The notes beneath the pieces were generated by a model. It was not told where the DNA came from. It saw only the letters and a program-made list of their open reading frames with translations, and did no database searches. A stretch of 64,000 nt of DNA, taken from NCBI GenBank assembly GCA_002490835.1, contig DKUU01000028.1, positions 135,268 through 199,267 of the forward strand, written 5' to 3'. The position numbers and the translations under genes were made by a program. This DNA is from Lachnospiraceae bacterium UBA7196. Its GTDB lineage: Bacteria > Bacillota > Clostridia > Lachnospirales > Lachnospiraceae. The first letter of the stretch is position 1. Every line of letters starts with the position of its first letter. Positions 24,508-34,185 of the stretch are shown one piece after another.

Positions 24508-27384
24508 TTGGATAATCTACAATTTCAAACGGAACTGACCCACAGAAAACTGGAGTGCACCGTACTGGCTGTCCTCACCCTGTACGCCATCGCTATGTTT
24601 GCCGCAGGTATCCTCTCCGACTGGAGCATTTTTATTCTGGAAATCCTGTTTCTGCCCCCGATTGCCGGCTGGTTCGTCTTTTGGCGCGAAATCTGGGATC
24701 ACGAACACAGAGCGCAGTTCATCGCCGCAATGTGTTGGGCTGACTTTGTTATCTACGCTCTGTTTACGGAGAGCTTTTCTTCTATGCTGATTACCATGGC
24801 AGGGGTCATCGTCCTGCTCAGCATTTTCAGCCTGAAATCCATCCTCTATCCGGGTTTTATCATCCCTCTTTTTCTTTTTCTCTATCACGGTTTTATCGCG
24901 CACACAATCACGATCGCTTCGATACACGATGTCCTCAGGCTTGCCATCCAGTTCGTCTCCCTCTACACCATCTCTACAGTCATCTGGATTATTCAGAAAA
25001 ACCGTCAGGCGGCAAATGAACTTTTATTTGAAAATATCAGGGAGCTGGAGATTGCAGAGCGCAGCAAGAACGATTTTTTAGTCAACGTCTCCCATGAGAT
25101 CCGCACTCCCATCAACGCGGTTTGCGGCATGAGCGAGGCCATCCTGCAGGAAGACCTTCCTCTGGAAGTGCGGCGGGACGTGGTGGATATCCAGACCGCC
25201 GGCAGGAACCTTCTGGCAACGGTCAGCAATATCCTTGATTTTTCGGAACTGGAGACCGGAAAGCTGGAACTTGCGGAGGAAAGCTACAACATCACCTCCA
25301 CTATCACCGACATCATCAATATGGCGATGACCATGGACAACGGCAAACATCTGGAGCTGATCGTGGACTGCGACGCCGATCTGCCGAGCAACCTCTTGGG
25401 GGACGAACAGAAGCTGCGGCGCATCATCATCAATCTCATTGAAAACGCTTTTAAATTTACAAAAGAAGGCGGCGTGATCCTGCGCATCAAAAGCCGCCGT
25501 GAAGAATACGGCATCAACCTGTCTGTGAGCGTCAGGGATTCCGGCATCGGCATCGACCGCGCTGATCTGGAAAAAATCTTTTCGAGCTTTAGTCAGGTTG
25601 ACACCAGACGCAGCCGCGAAGAAGGCGGCGTAGGACTGGGCCTTGCCATCACGCAGGCTCTGGTGCGCAGCATGGGCGGATTCATCACCGTAAGCAGCAC
25701 GCCGGGGATTGGCAGCGAATTTCAATTCACCATCCCACAGAAGGTTTTGGATGAGACGCCCATCGTCTCCATCCGGGATAAAAAGAACCTCTACGCCGCC
25801 TGTTACATCAATCTGGACAAATACGACTACACCGTGGTGCGCGAGGGCTACGAAAGCTGTATCCGGCACATTGCTTCCCAGTTCGGCTTTCCTTTCCGCA
25901 TCTGCCGGAACCTGCCCGAATTGGAGCGCCGCATGGAACGCGAAAACTACTCCCACATCTTCATCGGCTGGGAAGAATACTGTGAAGACAGGCCTTTCTT
26001 CGAAAAACTCAGCGCCGAACGGACCGTGGTGCTGCTTTTAAACTACGATCAGGAATTTCTGGTGCAGGGACAGATGCTGCGCATCTACAAACCCTTCACT
26101 GTGCTTTCCATCGCCGCAGTCTTCAACGGACAAAAGATTCTTGTCGGCGAGGATTCGCATATTAGTTTACATAATAAATTTATTGCCCCGCAGGCACGCG
26201 TGCTTGTGGTAGACGACAACGCCATGAACCTGAAAGTCATGGCAAGGCTCCTTCTTCCCTATCAGCTCAAGGTCACCATGGCAGGCAGCGGACAGGAAGC
26301 TTTGGAGAAACTGAACGCACCGGACTTCGACTGCGTCTTCTTAGACCATATGATGCCGGAGATGGACGGCGTAGAGACGCTTCACAAGATCAGGCAGAAA
26401 CCCGGTCTTTACTACCAGTCCCTTCCTATCATCGCCTTTACCGCCAACGCCATCGGCGGCGCGAGGGAAATGTTCATATCGGAAGGCTTCAATGACTTTA
26501 TCGCAAAACCGATCGAACTGAGCGTGCTGGAACGCATCCTGCGCCGCTACATCCCCTCCCAGATGCAGATCGTGGTGGAGGATGAGGGGGACGGCGGGCA
26601 AACGTCTCCTTTGAAAGAGAGTGAAACAGGGCAAAAGTCCGCGTCCGAAAAAGCGCCTTCTCCAAAACATGCCGAACAGGATGACAGATCAAGCGGACGA
26701 CTGCGCCTGACCAAGGCCGGCATCAATCTGGAACATGCCTGCGCTTACTGCGGCGACGAGGAAGGCTTCCGGGAAATTGTAGCCATCTTCCACGCGGAAG
26801 GAGAAAAACGCCGGCAAAATCTTACGCACTATTATACTGAGCAGGACTGGAAAAACTATGTCATCTGTGTCCACGCTTTAAAGGGAAATGCCAAGGGCAT
26901 CGGCGCGGACGACCTCTCCGCAGCGGCAAAGGAGCTGGAATTTGCGGGCAAGGAAAACCGGATCGACTATATCTTAGAGCATCACGGGGAAATGATGGCG
27001 CAGCATGACGCGCTGCTTAACGCGCTCACAGACAACTCCTTTGTCTATCCGGTGCAAAGCGGTCAGACGGCGGCAGGAAACATAGCAGCAGACGGGACGA
27101 CAAACGGTCCGACAGCGGCAGGAAACGCAGCAGCAGACGGGACGGCGGCGGACGAAACGGAAACGGATACCGGCGCACAAGAATCCGTACCGGCACTGCT
27201 TAACGAAATCTCCGAAAAGCTGTCCTCTTTTGAGAGCGAAGGCCTCTCCGCGCTTCTTGACAGGCTGGCTCTTTGCCGCACGGAAAACGGCTCCCTGAAA
27301 GAGATTGTGGATGAAATCCGCTCACTGACTGACGATTTTGATTTCCTCGGTGCGGCCGAAGTTCTGGAAAGGATGGGAAAATAG
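24508..27384 (+). CDS. Hybrid sensor histidine kinase with receiver and HPt domains
   Basis: A 958-residue membrane kinase. Six or so helices at 10-165 form the input part. HisKA at about 185-250 has NVSHEIRTPINAV; HATPase at about 300-410 has NLIENAFKF, RDSGIGI and GVGLGLAI. A degenerate receiver-like part (about 430-540) precedes a true receiver at about 555-680 (VLVVDDNAMN, FLDHMMPEMDG, AKPI). An HPt domain at about 740-830 carries HALKGNAKG. The Ala/Thr/Asp-rich tail includes a 45-nt DNA tandem repeat. The likely start is TTG at 24508, 11 bases after AAGGAG; a GTG at 24496 would overlap that site. It can run a full phosphorelay. Confidence 0.9.
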   Translation: MDNLQFQTELTHRKLECTVLAVLTLYAIAMFAAGILSDWSIFILEILFLPPIAGWFVFWREIWDHEHRAQFIAAMCWADFVIYALFTESFSSMLITMAGVIVLLSIFSLKSILYPGFIIPLFLFLYHGFIAHTITIASIHDVLRLAIQFVSLYTISTVIWIIQKNRQAANELLFENIRELEIAERSKNDFLVNVSHEIRTPINAVCGMSEAILQEDLPLEVRRDVVDIQTAGRNLLATVSNILDFSELETGKLELAEESYNITSTITDIINMAMTMDNGKHLELIVDCDADLPSNLLGDEQKLRRIIINLIENAFKFTKEGGVILRIKSRREEYGINLSVSVRDSGIGIDRADLEKIFSSFSQVDTRRSREEGGVGLGLAITQALVRSMGGFITVSSTPGIGSEFQFTIPQKVLDETPIVSIRDKKNLYAACYINLDKYDYTVVREGYESCIRHIASQFGFPFRICRNLPELERRMERENYSHIFIGWEEYCEDRPFFEKLSAERTVVLLLNYDQEFLVQGQMLRIYKPFTVLSIAAVFNGQKILVGEDSHISLHNKFIAPQARVLVVDDNAMNLKVMARLLLPYQLKVTMAGSGQEALEKLNAPDFDCVFLDHMMPEMDGVETLHKIRQKPGLYYQSLPIIAFTANAIGGAREMFISEGFNDFIAKPIELSVLERILRRYIPSQMQIVVEDEGDGGQTSPLKESETGQKSASEKAPSPKHAEQDDRSSGRLRLTKAGINLEHACAYCGDEEGFREIVAIFHAEGEKRRQNLTHYYTEQDWKNYVICVHALKGNAKGIGADDLSAAAKELEFAGKENRIDYILEHHGEMMAQHDALLNALTDNSFVYPVQSGQTAAGNIAADGTTNGPTAAGNAAADGTAADETETDTGAQESVPALLNEISEKLSSFESEGLSALLDRLALCRTENGSLKEIVDEIRSLTDDFDFLGAAEVLERMGK
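27061..27150 (+). repeat. Two tandem 45-nt repeats inside the hybrid kinase gene
   Basis: Units 27061-27105 and 27106-27150 encode TAAGNIAADGTTNG-like and TAAGNAAADGTAAD-like residues in the linker after the HPt domain. They look like a recent in-frame duplication. Confidence 0.7.
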
Positions 27385-27387
27385 CGC

Positions 27388-30081
27388 ATGATCAGACAAT
27401 TACAATATTTCTTCAAACAAATGTTTTCCGACAAGCTCACTTTCCATGAACGGATGAACCACATGGTGCTGCTGCTTGTGTTTACTGCCTCTGTGATCGG
27501 CACGGGGCGCGTCCTTCTGGGCGCGGATCCCAGAGTCCTCTACGCGCTACTGGCCATGTGCGCCGTCTCCGGCCTCTCCATCTACATTGCCGTCTCGCGC
27601 CGTAACATGAAGCTGGCCTCGTGGCTTTTGATCATCGGCACCAACGTGATCCTCTTTCCGATCGTCTTTATTTTAAGCGGCGGCACCCAGAGCGGCACGC
27701 CGGTTTGGTTCGTGCTGGGGCTCGTCTATATCTTTTTGCTGTTTGAGGGTAAATCCTTCCTGTTAGCCTTTGCCCTGTCCGCACTCTCTTTCCTATTGAC
27801 TTATCTGGTCAGTTACTACCGGCCGACAATCCTGCCGCCCTCCACCCGCTTCTACGGCTTTACGGACTCCTTTGTCACGCTGCTGTTTGTAAGCTGCTTC
27901 ATCGGCGTCCTTTTAAAGAGTCAGGCCAAAACATATGAGCGGGAACGGCAGACTGCGGAACAGCAGAAACGGGAAGTGGAACAGCTTGCCCGCTCCAAAG
28001 ACACCTTTTTCGCCAACATGAGCCACGAGATCCGCACTCCCATCAACACCATCATCGGCTTAAACGAGATGATCCTGCGGGAAGACATCTCCGACGAGAT
28101 CGCGGAAAACGCCATCAATATCCAGAATGCCAGCAAGATGCTGCTGACGACCATCAACGATATCCTTGACCTCTCCAAGCTGGAATCCGGCAAGATGGAC
28201 ATCGTGCCCACCCAGTATGAGATCAGTTCCATGTTCAGCGATCTGGTGAACCTTGTCTGGATCCGCGCGCACCAGAAAGATCTGGAATTTAAGGTGGACA
28301 TCGATCCTGAGATCCCCTCCATGCTCTATGGCGACGAAGTGCGGATCAAACAAGTGGTGACCAATTTATTGACCAATGCAGTCAAATACACAGCGGCGGG
28401 TTCCGTCACTCTGACCGCCAAGGGCGAACGCATTGCCGCCGACCAGATCCTTTTACGCATCTCTGTGGAAGATACCGGCATGGGCATCCGCAAAGAAAGT
28501 CTGGAAGACCTGTTCAGTTCCTTCAAGCGGGTGGATGAGACGGATAACCGCCACATCGAGGGAACCGGTCTGGGACTGAACATCTCTAAACAGCTCATCG
28601 AGATGATGGGCGGCAAGATCACGGTGGACAGCGTCTACCACAAGGGCTCCGTCTTTACCATTGAAGTAAAGCAGCGCATCGTCAATGTGCGCCCCATCGG
28701 CGCCATCAACTTTGCCGCCCAGAAGCAGCTGAACCAGCGCGCCCGCTACCGCCAGACCTTTATCGCGCCGGATGCCCGTATCCTCGTGGTGGACGACAAT
28801 TCCATGAACCTGATGGTAGCGGTAAAACTCCTGCGGGATACCAAAGTGCAGGTGGATACGGCGGAAAGCGGAAAGGAAGCCTTGAAAAAGACGGCGGAAA
28901 CTGCTTACCATCTCATCCTAATGGATCACATGATGCCGGAGATGGACGGAGCTGCCACACTCAGGGCAATCCGCACCCAGACCAAGGGCTTTTGCCAAAA
29001 GGCTCCCGTGATCGCCCTGACTGCCAACGTCATGTCCGACGCGGCGCAGGTCTACCGGAATATGGGCTTCGACGGCTATCTGGCAAAACCCATCAGCACC
29101 CCGCTTCTGGAAGCTGTGCTGTTACAGTACCTGCCGCATGAATTGATCGAATACCTAGCAAAAGAAGAGGAAGAAAAAGAGACTGCCTATGAGGGACCCA
29201 ATCAGGTGAGCAGTGCGAGAAAGCGCAAGATCGCCATAACCGCGGACTGCATCTGCGACCTGCCAAAAGAATTTCTGGATCACTATAAGATCCGCCTCAT
29301 GTACTGCTATGTCCATACTGGAGAAGGGCGTTTCTGCGACCTCTTTGAGATTTCTTCCGACAGCCTGCTGGCCTATCTGGAAACCGGGGGCAAGGAATCG
29401 CACTCCTCTACCGCGGCTCCTTCCGAGTACGAGTATTTCTTTGCGAAGACGCTGGCGGAAGCGGAGCATGTCATCCACATCACCGCCACGTCAGACTTAA
29501 GCGGCGCTTACCCGAACGCCAGTCAGGCGGCTGCCAGCTTTGACAATGTGACCGTTTTAGACTCCGGCCACATCAGCAGCGGCCACGGCTTTATGGTACT
29601 CCACGCCGCCATGCTCGCCGAGGAAGGCAAGACGGTATCCGAGATCTGCAAGGCTCTGGAACTTTACAGAGAACACGTCTTCTCGAATTTCCTTGTGCCA
29701 AGCACAGCCACGCTCCACCGCTGCGGCAAAGTTTCCGGCGCCGTACACAAACTCTGCACCGTCTTAAATCTCCATCCGGTGCTGGCCATGTCCAAAAACA
29801 AGCTGAAACTGTGGCGGATCGAGACCGGCAATATGCAGCGGACCACCAGACAGTATGTGAAAAAACTGTTTAAGCACAGCGCGCAGATCGACTCCCGCCT
29901 TCTGTTTGTCACTTACGCGGGCTGCAGCGTGGCACAGCTCGACGAGGTGCTGGCAATCGTCGAGCGGCACATTACATTTGAAAAAGTCGTTTTGCAGAAG
30001 GCCTCGGCTACCGTTTCGAGCAACTGCGGCATCGGAACCTTTGGCTTGATGTTTATCCGGAAGGAGAAAGAGGAAAACTGA
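27388..30081 (+). CDS. Histidine kinase-receiver-DegV fusion protein
   Basis: An 897-residue membrane protein. Six helices at about 27-178; HisKA at 200-265 with NMSHEIRTPINTI (His 213); HATPase at about 310-430 (NLLTNAVKY, VEDTGMGI, GTGLGLNI); receiver at about 465-585 (ILVVDDNSMN, LMDHMMPEMDG, AKPI). From about 613 to the end it carries a whole DegV domain: KIAITADCICDLP, the lipid-head motif ATSDLSGAYPNASQAA, VLDSGHISSGHG and NCGIGTFGLMF. DegV/FakB proteins bind a fatty acid, so this kinase may respond to or deliver a lipid. It follows the HPt kinase by 3 bases. Its 3' end overlaps the convergent permease gene by 29 bases. Confidence 0.92.
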   Translation: MIRQLQYFFKQMFSDKLTFHERMNHMVLLLVFTASVIGTGRVLLGADPRVLYALLAMCAVSGLSIYIAVSRRNMKLASWLLIIGTNVILFPIVFILSGGTQSGTPVWFVLGLVYIFLLFEGKSFLLAFALSALSFLLTYLVSYYRPTILPPSTRFYGFTDSFVTLLFVSCFIGVLLKSQAKTYERERQTAEQQKREVEQLARSKDTFFANMSHEIRTPINTIIGLNEMILREDISDEIAENAINIQNASKMLLTTINDILDLSKLESGKMDIVPTQYEISSMFSDLVNLVWIRAHQKDLEFKVDIDPEIPSMLYGDEVRIKQVVTNLLTNAVKYTAAGSVTLTAKGERIAADQILLRISVEDTGMGIRKESLEDLFSSFKRVDETDNRHIEGTGLGLNISKQLIEMMGGKITVDSVYHKGSVFTIEVKQRIVNVRPIGAINFAAQKQLNQRARYRQTFIAPDARILVVDDNSMNLMVAVKLLRDTKVQVDTAESGKEALKKTAETAYHLILMDHMMPEMDGAATLRAIRTQTKGFCQKAPVIALTANVMSDAAQVYRNMGFDGYLAKPISTPLLEAVLLQYLPHELIEYLAKEEEEKETAYEGPNQVSSARKRKIAITADCICDLPKEFLDHYKIRLMYCYVHTGEGRFCDLFEISSDSLLAYLETGGKESHSSTAAPSEYEYFFAKTLAEAEHVIHITATSDLSGAYPNASQAAASFDNVTVLDSGHISSGHGFMVLHAAMLAEEGKTVSEICKALELYREHVFSNFLVPSTATLHRCGKVSGAVHKLCTVLNLHPVLAMSKNKLKLWRIETGNMQRTTRQYVKKLFKHSAQIDSRLLFVTYAGCSVAQLDEVLAIVERHITFEKVVLQKASATVSSNCGIGTFGLMFIRKEKEEN

Positions 30082-32080
30082 TTCTTGCGGCAGCATAATA
30101 AACGCCGTAAAGCAGGGAAAACAGCAGCAGCGTAACCGCAAACGATTGACCGATCAGGACAATGTCCGCAGCGGGCGGAAATTCAAAAAATCCAAATAAC
30201 ATTTTCTGGTCACAGATCAGGAGAAAGCTGCCGCTGATTATAAGCGCAGGAATGAGCGGAAACAGGAAGAGCTGCGCCAATTGGCGGTGCCGCAGCCCGG
30301 ACATCATCCGCGCATCCATGCCAAGCTGCCGCAGAATGCGCTCCTGCCTTTGCTTCTCCTGCCAGTCGCCAAGAACCTGCGTCGCTAAGATAGCCGCCCC
30401 TGTCATCTCCAAAACCAACGCCAGATAAATCAGGCAGATCAGCATGGCGTACAGGTAACCGTATCCCGCCTTATCCATCCATTTCCCGGAAAGAAAATCC
30501 CAATCACCGTAAAACAGGGTAGGCGCGCCGTCGAAATTGCTCTTTGCGATGCCGCGGTCTAAGGAAACCGTATTTTCGCAGAGAGACGTAAGCTGCTCCA
30601 GCTCGGCAGTGTTTAACGGCTTTTCGGTGACTGCCGCATAAACACTGTATACGAGTTTCATCTCTTTGACCGCGCTGTCGGGAACGACAAGGATATAACC
30701 GTAGCCGTTGCCGTATTCATTGACCTGACCAAAGACTTCGGTAAATACGCCGTCATCCGCAAAGGCATAGCCGCCGCATTCTAACCCGCTCTGCCCTTCG
30801 ATCAGTGTCCTGACTCCCTCCGCCATAGTCGGAACACAGTGCACATAACAGAGAGAAGGTTCCAATTCCAAATGCTCATATCCCAGCAGCTCCCGCAGCG
30901 TCAGATAATCGCTCTGTGCCATACAGGTATCATATTCAAATTCTGCAAACAGGAGGGAAGGCTCGCGCCCCGCTTCTATCACCGTCTGCTCTCTGACAAT
31001 ACGGAAATCCGTTTCCCCATTGGTATAGATCCCGTAATGATGCCCATCTGCTGCATACTCCTGCCTAAGGAGACTGTCAAAACGGGAGAAGTCTCCCATT
31101 TCCCCGCTGTGCAGGATCATCACGTCAAACGCGCCCGACTCCACATTTTTCGTGACCATCAGACCGATCATGGAACCGATTCCCAAAAAAGTAAATGCCA
31201 GCATAAACAGAATGGACAGCACCCCCATCACGGTACTTGTGGAATTGATCTTTGCGATAAAGCCCCGCAGCGGCACCAGCCTGTGCTTTTTGTATTTCCA
31301 TGCAGGGCTGTTTCCAAACCGCGCGCAAAGATATGCCGGCACGCTTTTAAAAAAGCCGAATAGGAACAAAAGCAGAAGGACGGTGCCGCACAAAACGTCA
31401 TAGCCGTCTCCGATGGGCTGCAATGCTAAGAACAGGCATCCGCCGCAGCCTGCCAAAACGGACAGTCCAAACAATAGGCATGCCGCTTTCCCGCCTGAAA
31501 CGACAGCCTTCTCATTCCGCCTGTCATAATAAAGCAGTTCTCTAAGCTGCACCCGCCGTATCCACTTTCTGTCTCTGCTGATGGAAGACAGCATCATCAC
31601 TGTAAAATACAGAAACGTCAAGCCGGCAGCCGACACAGAAAAGCCAAAATGCAGCGTGTAAGGCAGCCCGAACAGATTGAGCAGGACAGCCTCCAAAATC
31701 TGCGAAAACAGCATGCCGAAAACAAGCCCTAAGCCAAAGGCGATCAACCCGATCAGACAGTTTTCATAGAACAGGAGCGTGGCAAGTTTCCTGTTCGGGA
31801 TGCCTGACATCAGGTAGATGCCAAACTCCCTGCTGCGTCTTTTTAACATATAATGGATCATGTAGCCGATCATCCAGCCCATGATGAGAATGATCAGGGC
31901 GGAAGCCGTAATGATCAGATAAGGCAGGATCTCCATCTCCGGAAGCGCTTTTACGATATCCGAAAAGAGCAGGGCGTTAAAGGCGTACATAAACGCCACG
32001 GCACAGGCGAGCGTCACAAAAAAGAGCGCGTATTCGCTAAACTGTCTTTTGGCGTTGCGTAGGGAAAGTTTTCTCAACAC
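30053..32080 (-). CDS. BceB-like ABC transporter permease (FtsX family)
   Basis: A 675-residue permease with about ten transmembrane helices: one, three in 50-165, two at about 195-240, one at about 285, then a large external domain (about 315-540), and three at the C-terminus. This is the BceB layout of peptide-antibiotic detoxification modules. The N-terminal LRNAKRQFSEYALFFVTL and RSREFGIYLMSGIPNRK are typical. It overlaps the ATPase gene by 7 bases, and a BceRS-like system is encoded nearby on the same strand. Bacitracin- or lantibiotic-type substrates are likely but not determined. Confidence 0.9.
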   Translation of the reverse strand: MLRKLSLRNAKRQFSEYALFFVTLACAVAFMYAFNALLFSDIVKALPEMEILPYLIITASALIILIMGWMIGYMIHYMLKRRSREFGIYLMSGIPNRKLATLLFYENCLIGLIAFGLGLVFGMLFSQILEAVLLNLFGLPYTLHFGFSVSAAGLTFLYFTVMMLSSISRDRKWIRRVQLRELLYYDRRNEKAVVSGGKAACLLFGLSVLAGCGGCLFLALQPIGDGYDVLCGTVLLLLFLFGFFKSVPAYLCARFGNSPAWKYKKHRLVPLRGFIAKINSTSTVMGVLSILFMLAFTFLGIGSMIGLMVTKNVESGAFDVMILHSGEMGDFSRFDSLLRQEYAADGHHYGIYTNGETDFRIVREQTVIEAGREPSLLFAEFEYDTCMAQSDYLTLRELLGYEHLELEPSLCYVHCVPTMAEGVRTLIEGQSGLECGGYAFADDGVFTEVFGQVNEYGNGYGYILVVPDSAVKEMKLVYSVYAAVTEKPLNTAELEQLTSLCENTVSLDRGIAKSNFDGAPTLFYGDWDFLSGKWMDKAGYGYLYAMLICLIYLALVLEMTGAAILATQVLGDWQEKQRQERILRQLGMDARMMSGLRHRQLAQLFLFPLIPALIISGSFLLICDQKMLFGFFEFPPAADIVLIGQSFAVTLLLFSLLYGVYYAAARISFPLSPSG

Positions 32081-32850
32081 GGCGCATCACCTCCCAACAG
32101 CGAAAGTACGTCCAGAATCTCATGATAGAAGGTACTGCGGCTCTTTTCCCCCTTGTAAATCTCATTAAAAATACGCCCGTCCTTTAAGAAGAGGATGCGG
32201 CCTGCGAAGCTGGCACAGAAAGCGTCGTGTGTCACCATCAGGATCGTGGCGCCCATTTCCTGATTATAGGTTGACATAACTTCCAAGAGAACGCGGGACG
32301 CATGGGAATCCAGAGCGCCCGTGGGCTCGTCAGCCATAATCAGCTTCGGATCGCAGACCACCGCTCTGGCAAAGGCGCACCGCTGCTTCTGTCCGCCCGA
32401 TACCTGCGTGGGGAATTTTTGCAATGTGTCACTGATATCTAACTTCTCCGCGATCTCATGCACACGCCTGTCGATCTCCTCCGGCAATATCCCGCCGATC
32501 GTCAGGGGCAGGGCGATGTTCTCCTCCAATGTCAATGTATCTAAAAGATTAAAGTCCTGAAAGACAAAACCGAGACAGTCCCTGCGAAACGCGGCAATTT
32601 CCTCCCCGCCAATGGTCGTGATCTCCTGTCCGTCTAAGAGGATGTGGCCCGCGCTCACCGTATCGATGGTAGAGATACAGTTGAGCAGCGTCGTCTTACC
32701 CGAGCCTGATGCTCCCATAATACTGATAAATTCTCCTGCCTGTACGGTAAAGCTGACGTCATCTAACGCCTTTGTCAGGGCGCCGGGGCTGCCGTAATAT
32801 TTTTCGATATGCTCCACATGGAGCAGGGGTGGGGTTTGTGCCGATATCAT
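32074..32850 (-). CDS. BceA-like ABC transporter ATP-binding protein
   Basis: A 258-residue ATPase with Walker A GASGSGKTTLL (about 45-55), Q-loop FVFQDFNLLDTLT, signature VSGGQKQRCAFARA (about 150), Walker B LIMADEPTGALD and the H-loop VTHD. This is the MacB/LolD/BceA subgroup that pairs with FtsX-type permeases. AAGGAG lies ahead of the ATG. The long inverted-repeat element at 32881-33080 sits directly upstream and separates it from the sensor kinase gene, so its promoter may lie in or near that element. Confidence 0.95.
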   Translation of the reverse strand: MISAQTPPLLHVEHIEKYYGSPGALTKALDDVSFTVQAGEFISIMGASGSGKTTLLNCISTIDTVSAGHILLDGQEITTIGGEEIAAFRRDCLGFVFQDFNLLDTLTLEENIALPLTIGGILPEEIDRRVHEIAEKLDISDTLQKFPTQVSGGQKQRCAFARAVVCDPKLIMADEPTGALDSHASRVLLEVMSTYNQEMGATILMVTHDAFCASFAGRILFLKDGRIFNEIYKGEKSRSTFYHEILDVLSLLGGDAPC

Positions 32851-32880
32851 AGTTTCTCCTTTTGGGTGCCGCCTGTATTT

Positions 32881-33080
32881 AGATGATTGCGAAACGCATC
32901 ATAATGCCGGAATAATTGTGCAAATAGTATAACCATAAGCAGACCCTTGTAGAACATCGGTACTTGGCGAGGTTCTTTCGAGCCTAGTACCGCTATGTTC
33001 GGAATGGAGCGCAAGCGAGTCTGCGTTGGTTATGCTATTTGTGCAATTTCAACAACTATCTATGCGTTTCGCAAGCATCT
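32881..33080. repeat. Second long imperfect inverted-repeat element (about 200 bp)
   Basis: Left arm AGATGATTGCGAAACGCAT matches the right arm read inward (AGATGCTTGCGAAACGCAT). Pairing continues through TTGTGCAAATAGTATAACCA against TTGCACAAATAGCATAACCA, GCAGAC, GAACAT, CGGTACT and GGC to a 13-base loop. Noncoding. It fills most of the 324-base gap between the transporter and its kinase. The rest (33081-33174) is AT-rich with no gene. Its sequence is unlike the element at 15474-15760. Confidence 0.8.
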
Positions 33081-33174
33081 GATGACTATATTCTACCTAA
33101 TCGAGGTACTCCGTTGTATATAAATTCATTGATTTAATATAACAGAATTGTAAGATAAGCAGTCAGATATGCGT

Positions 33175-34185
33175 TCAGACCCGCAAAAAATCACTTTTAG
33201 GAAAGTGCAGAAGCACCGTCGTAGATTCTCCCGCCTTTGACTGAATGTCGATGCCGATCCCTAATCTCTCACAGAGTTTATCGCATAAATATAAGCCGAT
33301 GCCGGTCGCGTTGTCCCCAGCCCTGCCGTTGCTGCCGACAAAGCCTTTCTCAAAAACGCGGGAAATCTCGCTCTCCCGGATTCCCATACCGTTGTCCGAA
33401 AGAGTCAACGTGATCCCGTTTTCTTGCTCATGAGAAGCCACGGTGATGACCGGCGGCTGCGCGCCCCGATACTTGACGCTGTTTACAATGAGCTGACTTA
33501 ACATGAATTGCAGCCACTTTGCGTCACTATAGACTGTACCGGTCAATGTATCCATCTGCACGCAGACGTTGTTCTGGATCAGGAATTGCTTATTTTGGGC
33601 AAGCGCCTCCGATACGCAGGCTCTCAGCGAAACCTCCGTGATCAGATAGTCCTTCTCCACGCTTCCAAGCCGCGCGTAGAACAACACCCGCTCCACCCCC
33701 TGCATAAGCAGCTCCGTCTGCGTAAGGATCTTGCGGGCTTCCTCCGTTTTATGGTTCTCGCAGATCAGCCTGATGGCAGTGAGCGGCACCTTCATTTCAT
33801 GAATCCACTGTTCGATAAATTCCCGATACTCCCTGCCCTGCCGGTTTGCGTAAGACACTTCCTCCGTCATCGCTTTCATTGCAGACTTCATCAGGTCGAA
33901 GTACGCCTTCTCCCATGCAGAAACCGGGGCGTCCACGATCTCCGCAAACAGGTATTTTTTATCCAGCGCATCCATCACAGACCGAAGATGCGAAAGCTGT
34001 TTGCGCAGGCGCAGCCAGTCCCACAGCAAAAGCCCCGCCGCCGGCAGGAGAAAACAGATAATCAGCAGGCAGATTTCTCCGGCTTCCAGACCAAACAGCC
34101 ATAAAAGCGCAGAGAAAAACAGCGCACCGGCAAAACAGACCAGCAGCACTGCCCTTTTGTCCCGTAACCAATCGGAAAACCTCAT
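33175..34185 (-). CDS. BceS-like intramembrane-sensing histidine kinase
   Basis: A 336-residue kinase with two N-terminal helices (about 12-31 and 37-55) joined by only a few residues, so there is no external sensor domain: the intramembrane-sensing type. The phospho-acceptor is in EQWIHEMKVPLTAIRL (His at about 129); HATPase motifs are LSQLIVNSVKYRG, LSDNGMGI and ATGIGLYLC. BceS-type kinases sense flux through the BceAB transporter. It overlaps the response regulator gene by 4 bases. Confidence 0.93.
   Translation of the reverse strand: MRFSDWLRDKRAVLLVCFAGALFFSALLWLFGLEAGEICLLIICFLLPAAGLLLWDWLRLRKQLSHLRSVMDALDKKYLFAEIVDAPVSAWEKAYFDLMKSAMKAMTEEVSYANRQGREYREFIEQWIHEMKVPLTAIRLICENHKTEEARKILTQTELLMQGVERVLFYARLGSVEKDYLITEVSLRACVSEALAQNKQFLIQNNVCVQMDTLTGTVYSDAKWLQFMLSQLIVNSVKYRGAQPPVITVASHEQENGITLTLSDNGMGIRESEISRVFEKGFVGSNGRAGDNATGIGLYLCDKLCERLGIGIDIQSKAGESTTVLLHFPKSDFLRV

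Noticed and set aside
25078..25956. 292-codon minus-strand frame within the hybrid kinase gene
   Set aside because: Antisense shadow of a GC-rich coding region; no recognisable protein sequence. The same holds for long opposite frames at 21308-22174, 23684-24448 and 42194-43084.
27061..27150. Second RNA-antitoxin-like 45-nt repeat pair
   Set aside because: It is in frame inside the kinase gene, with no promoter, terminator or pairing pattern; a coding duplication is simpler.
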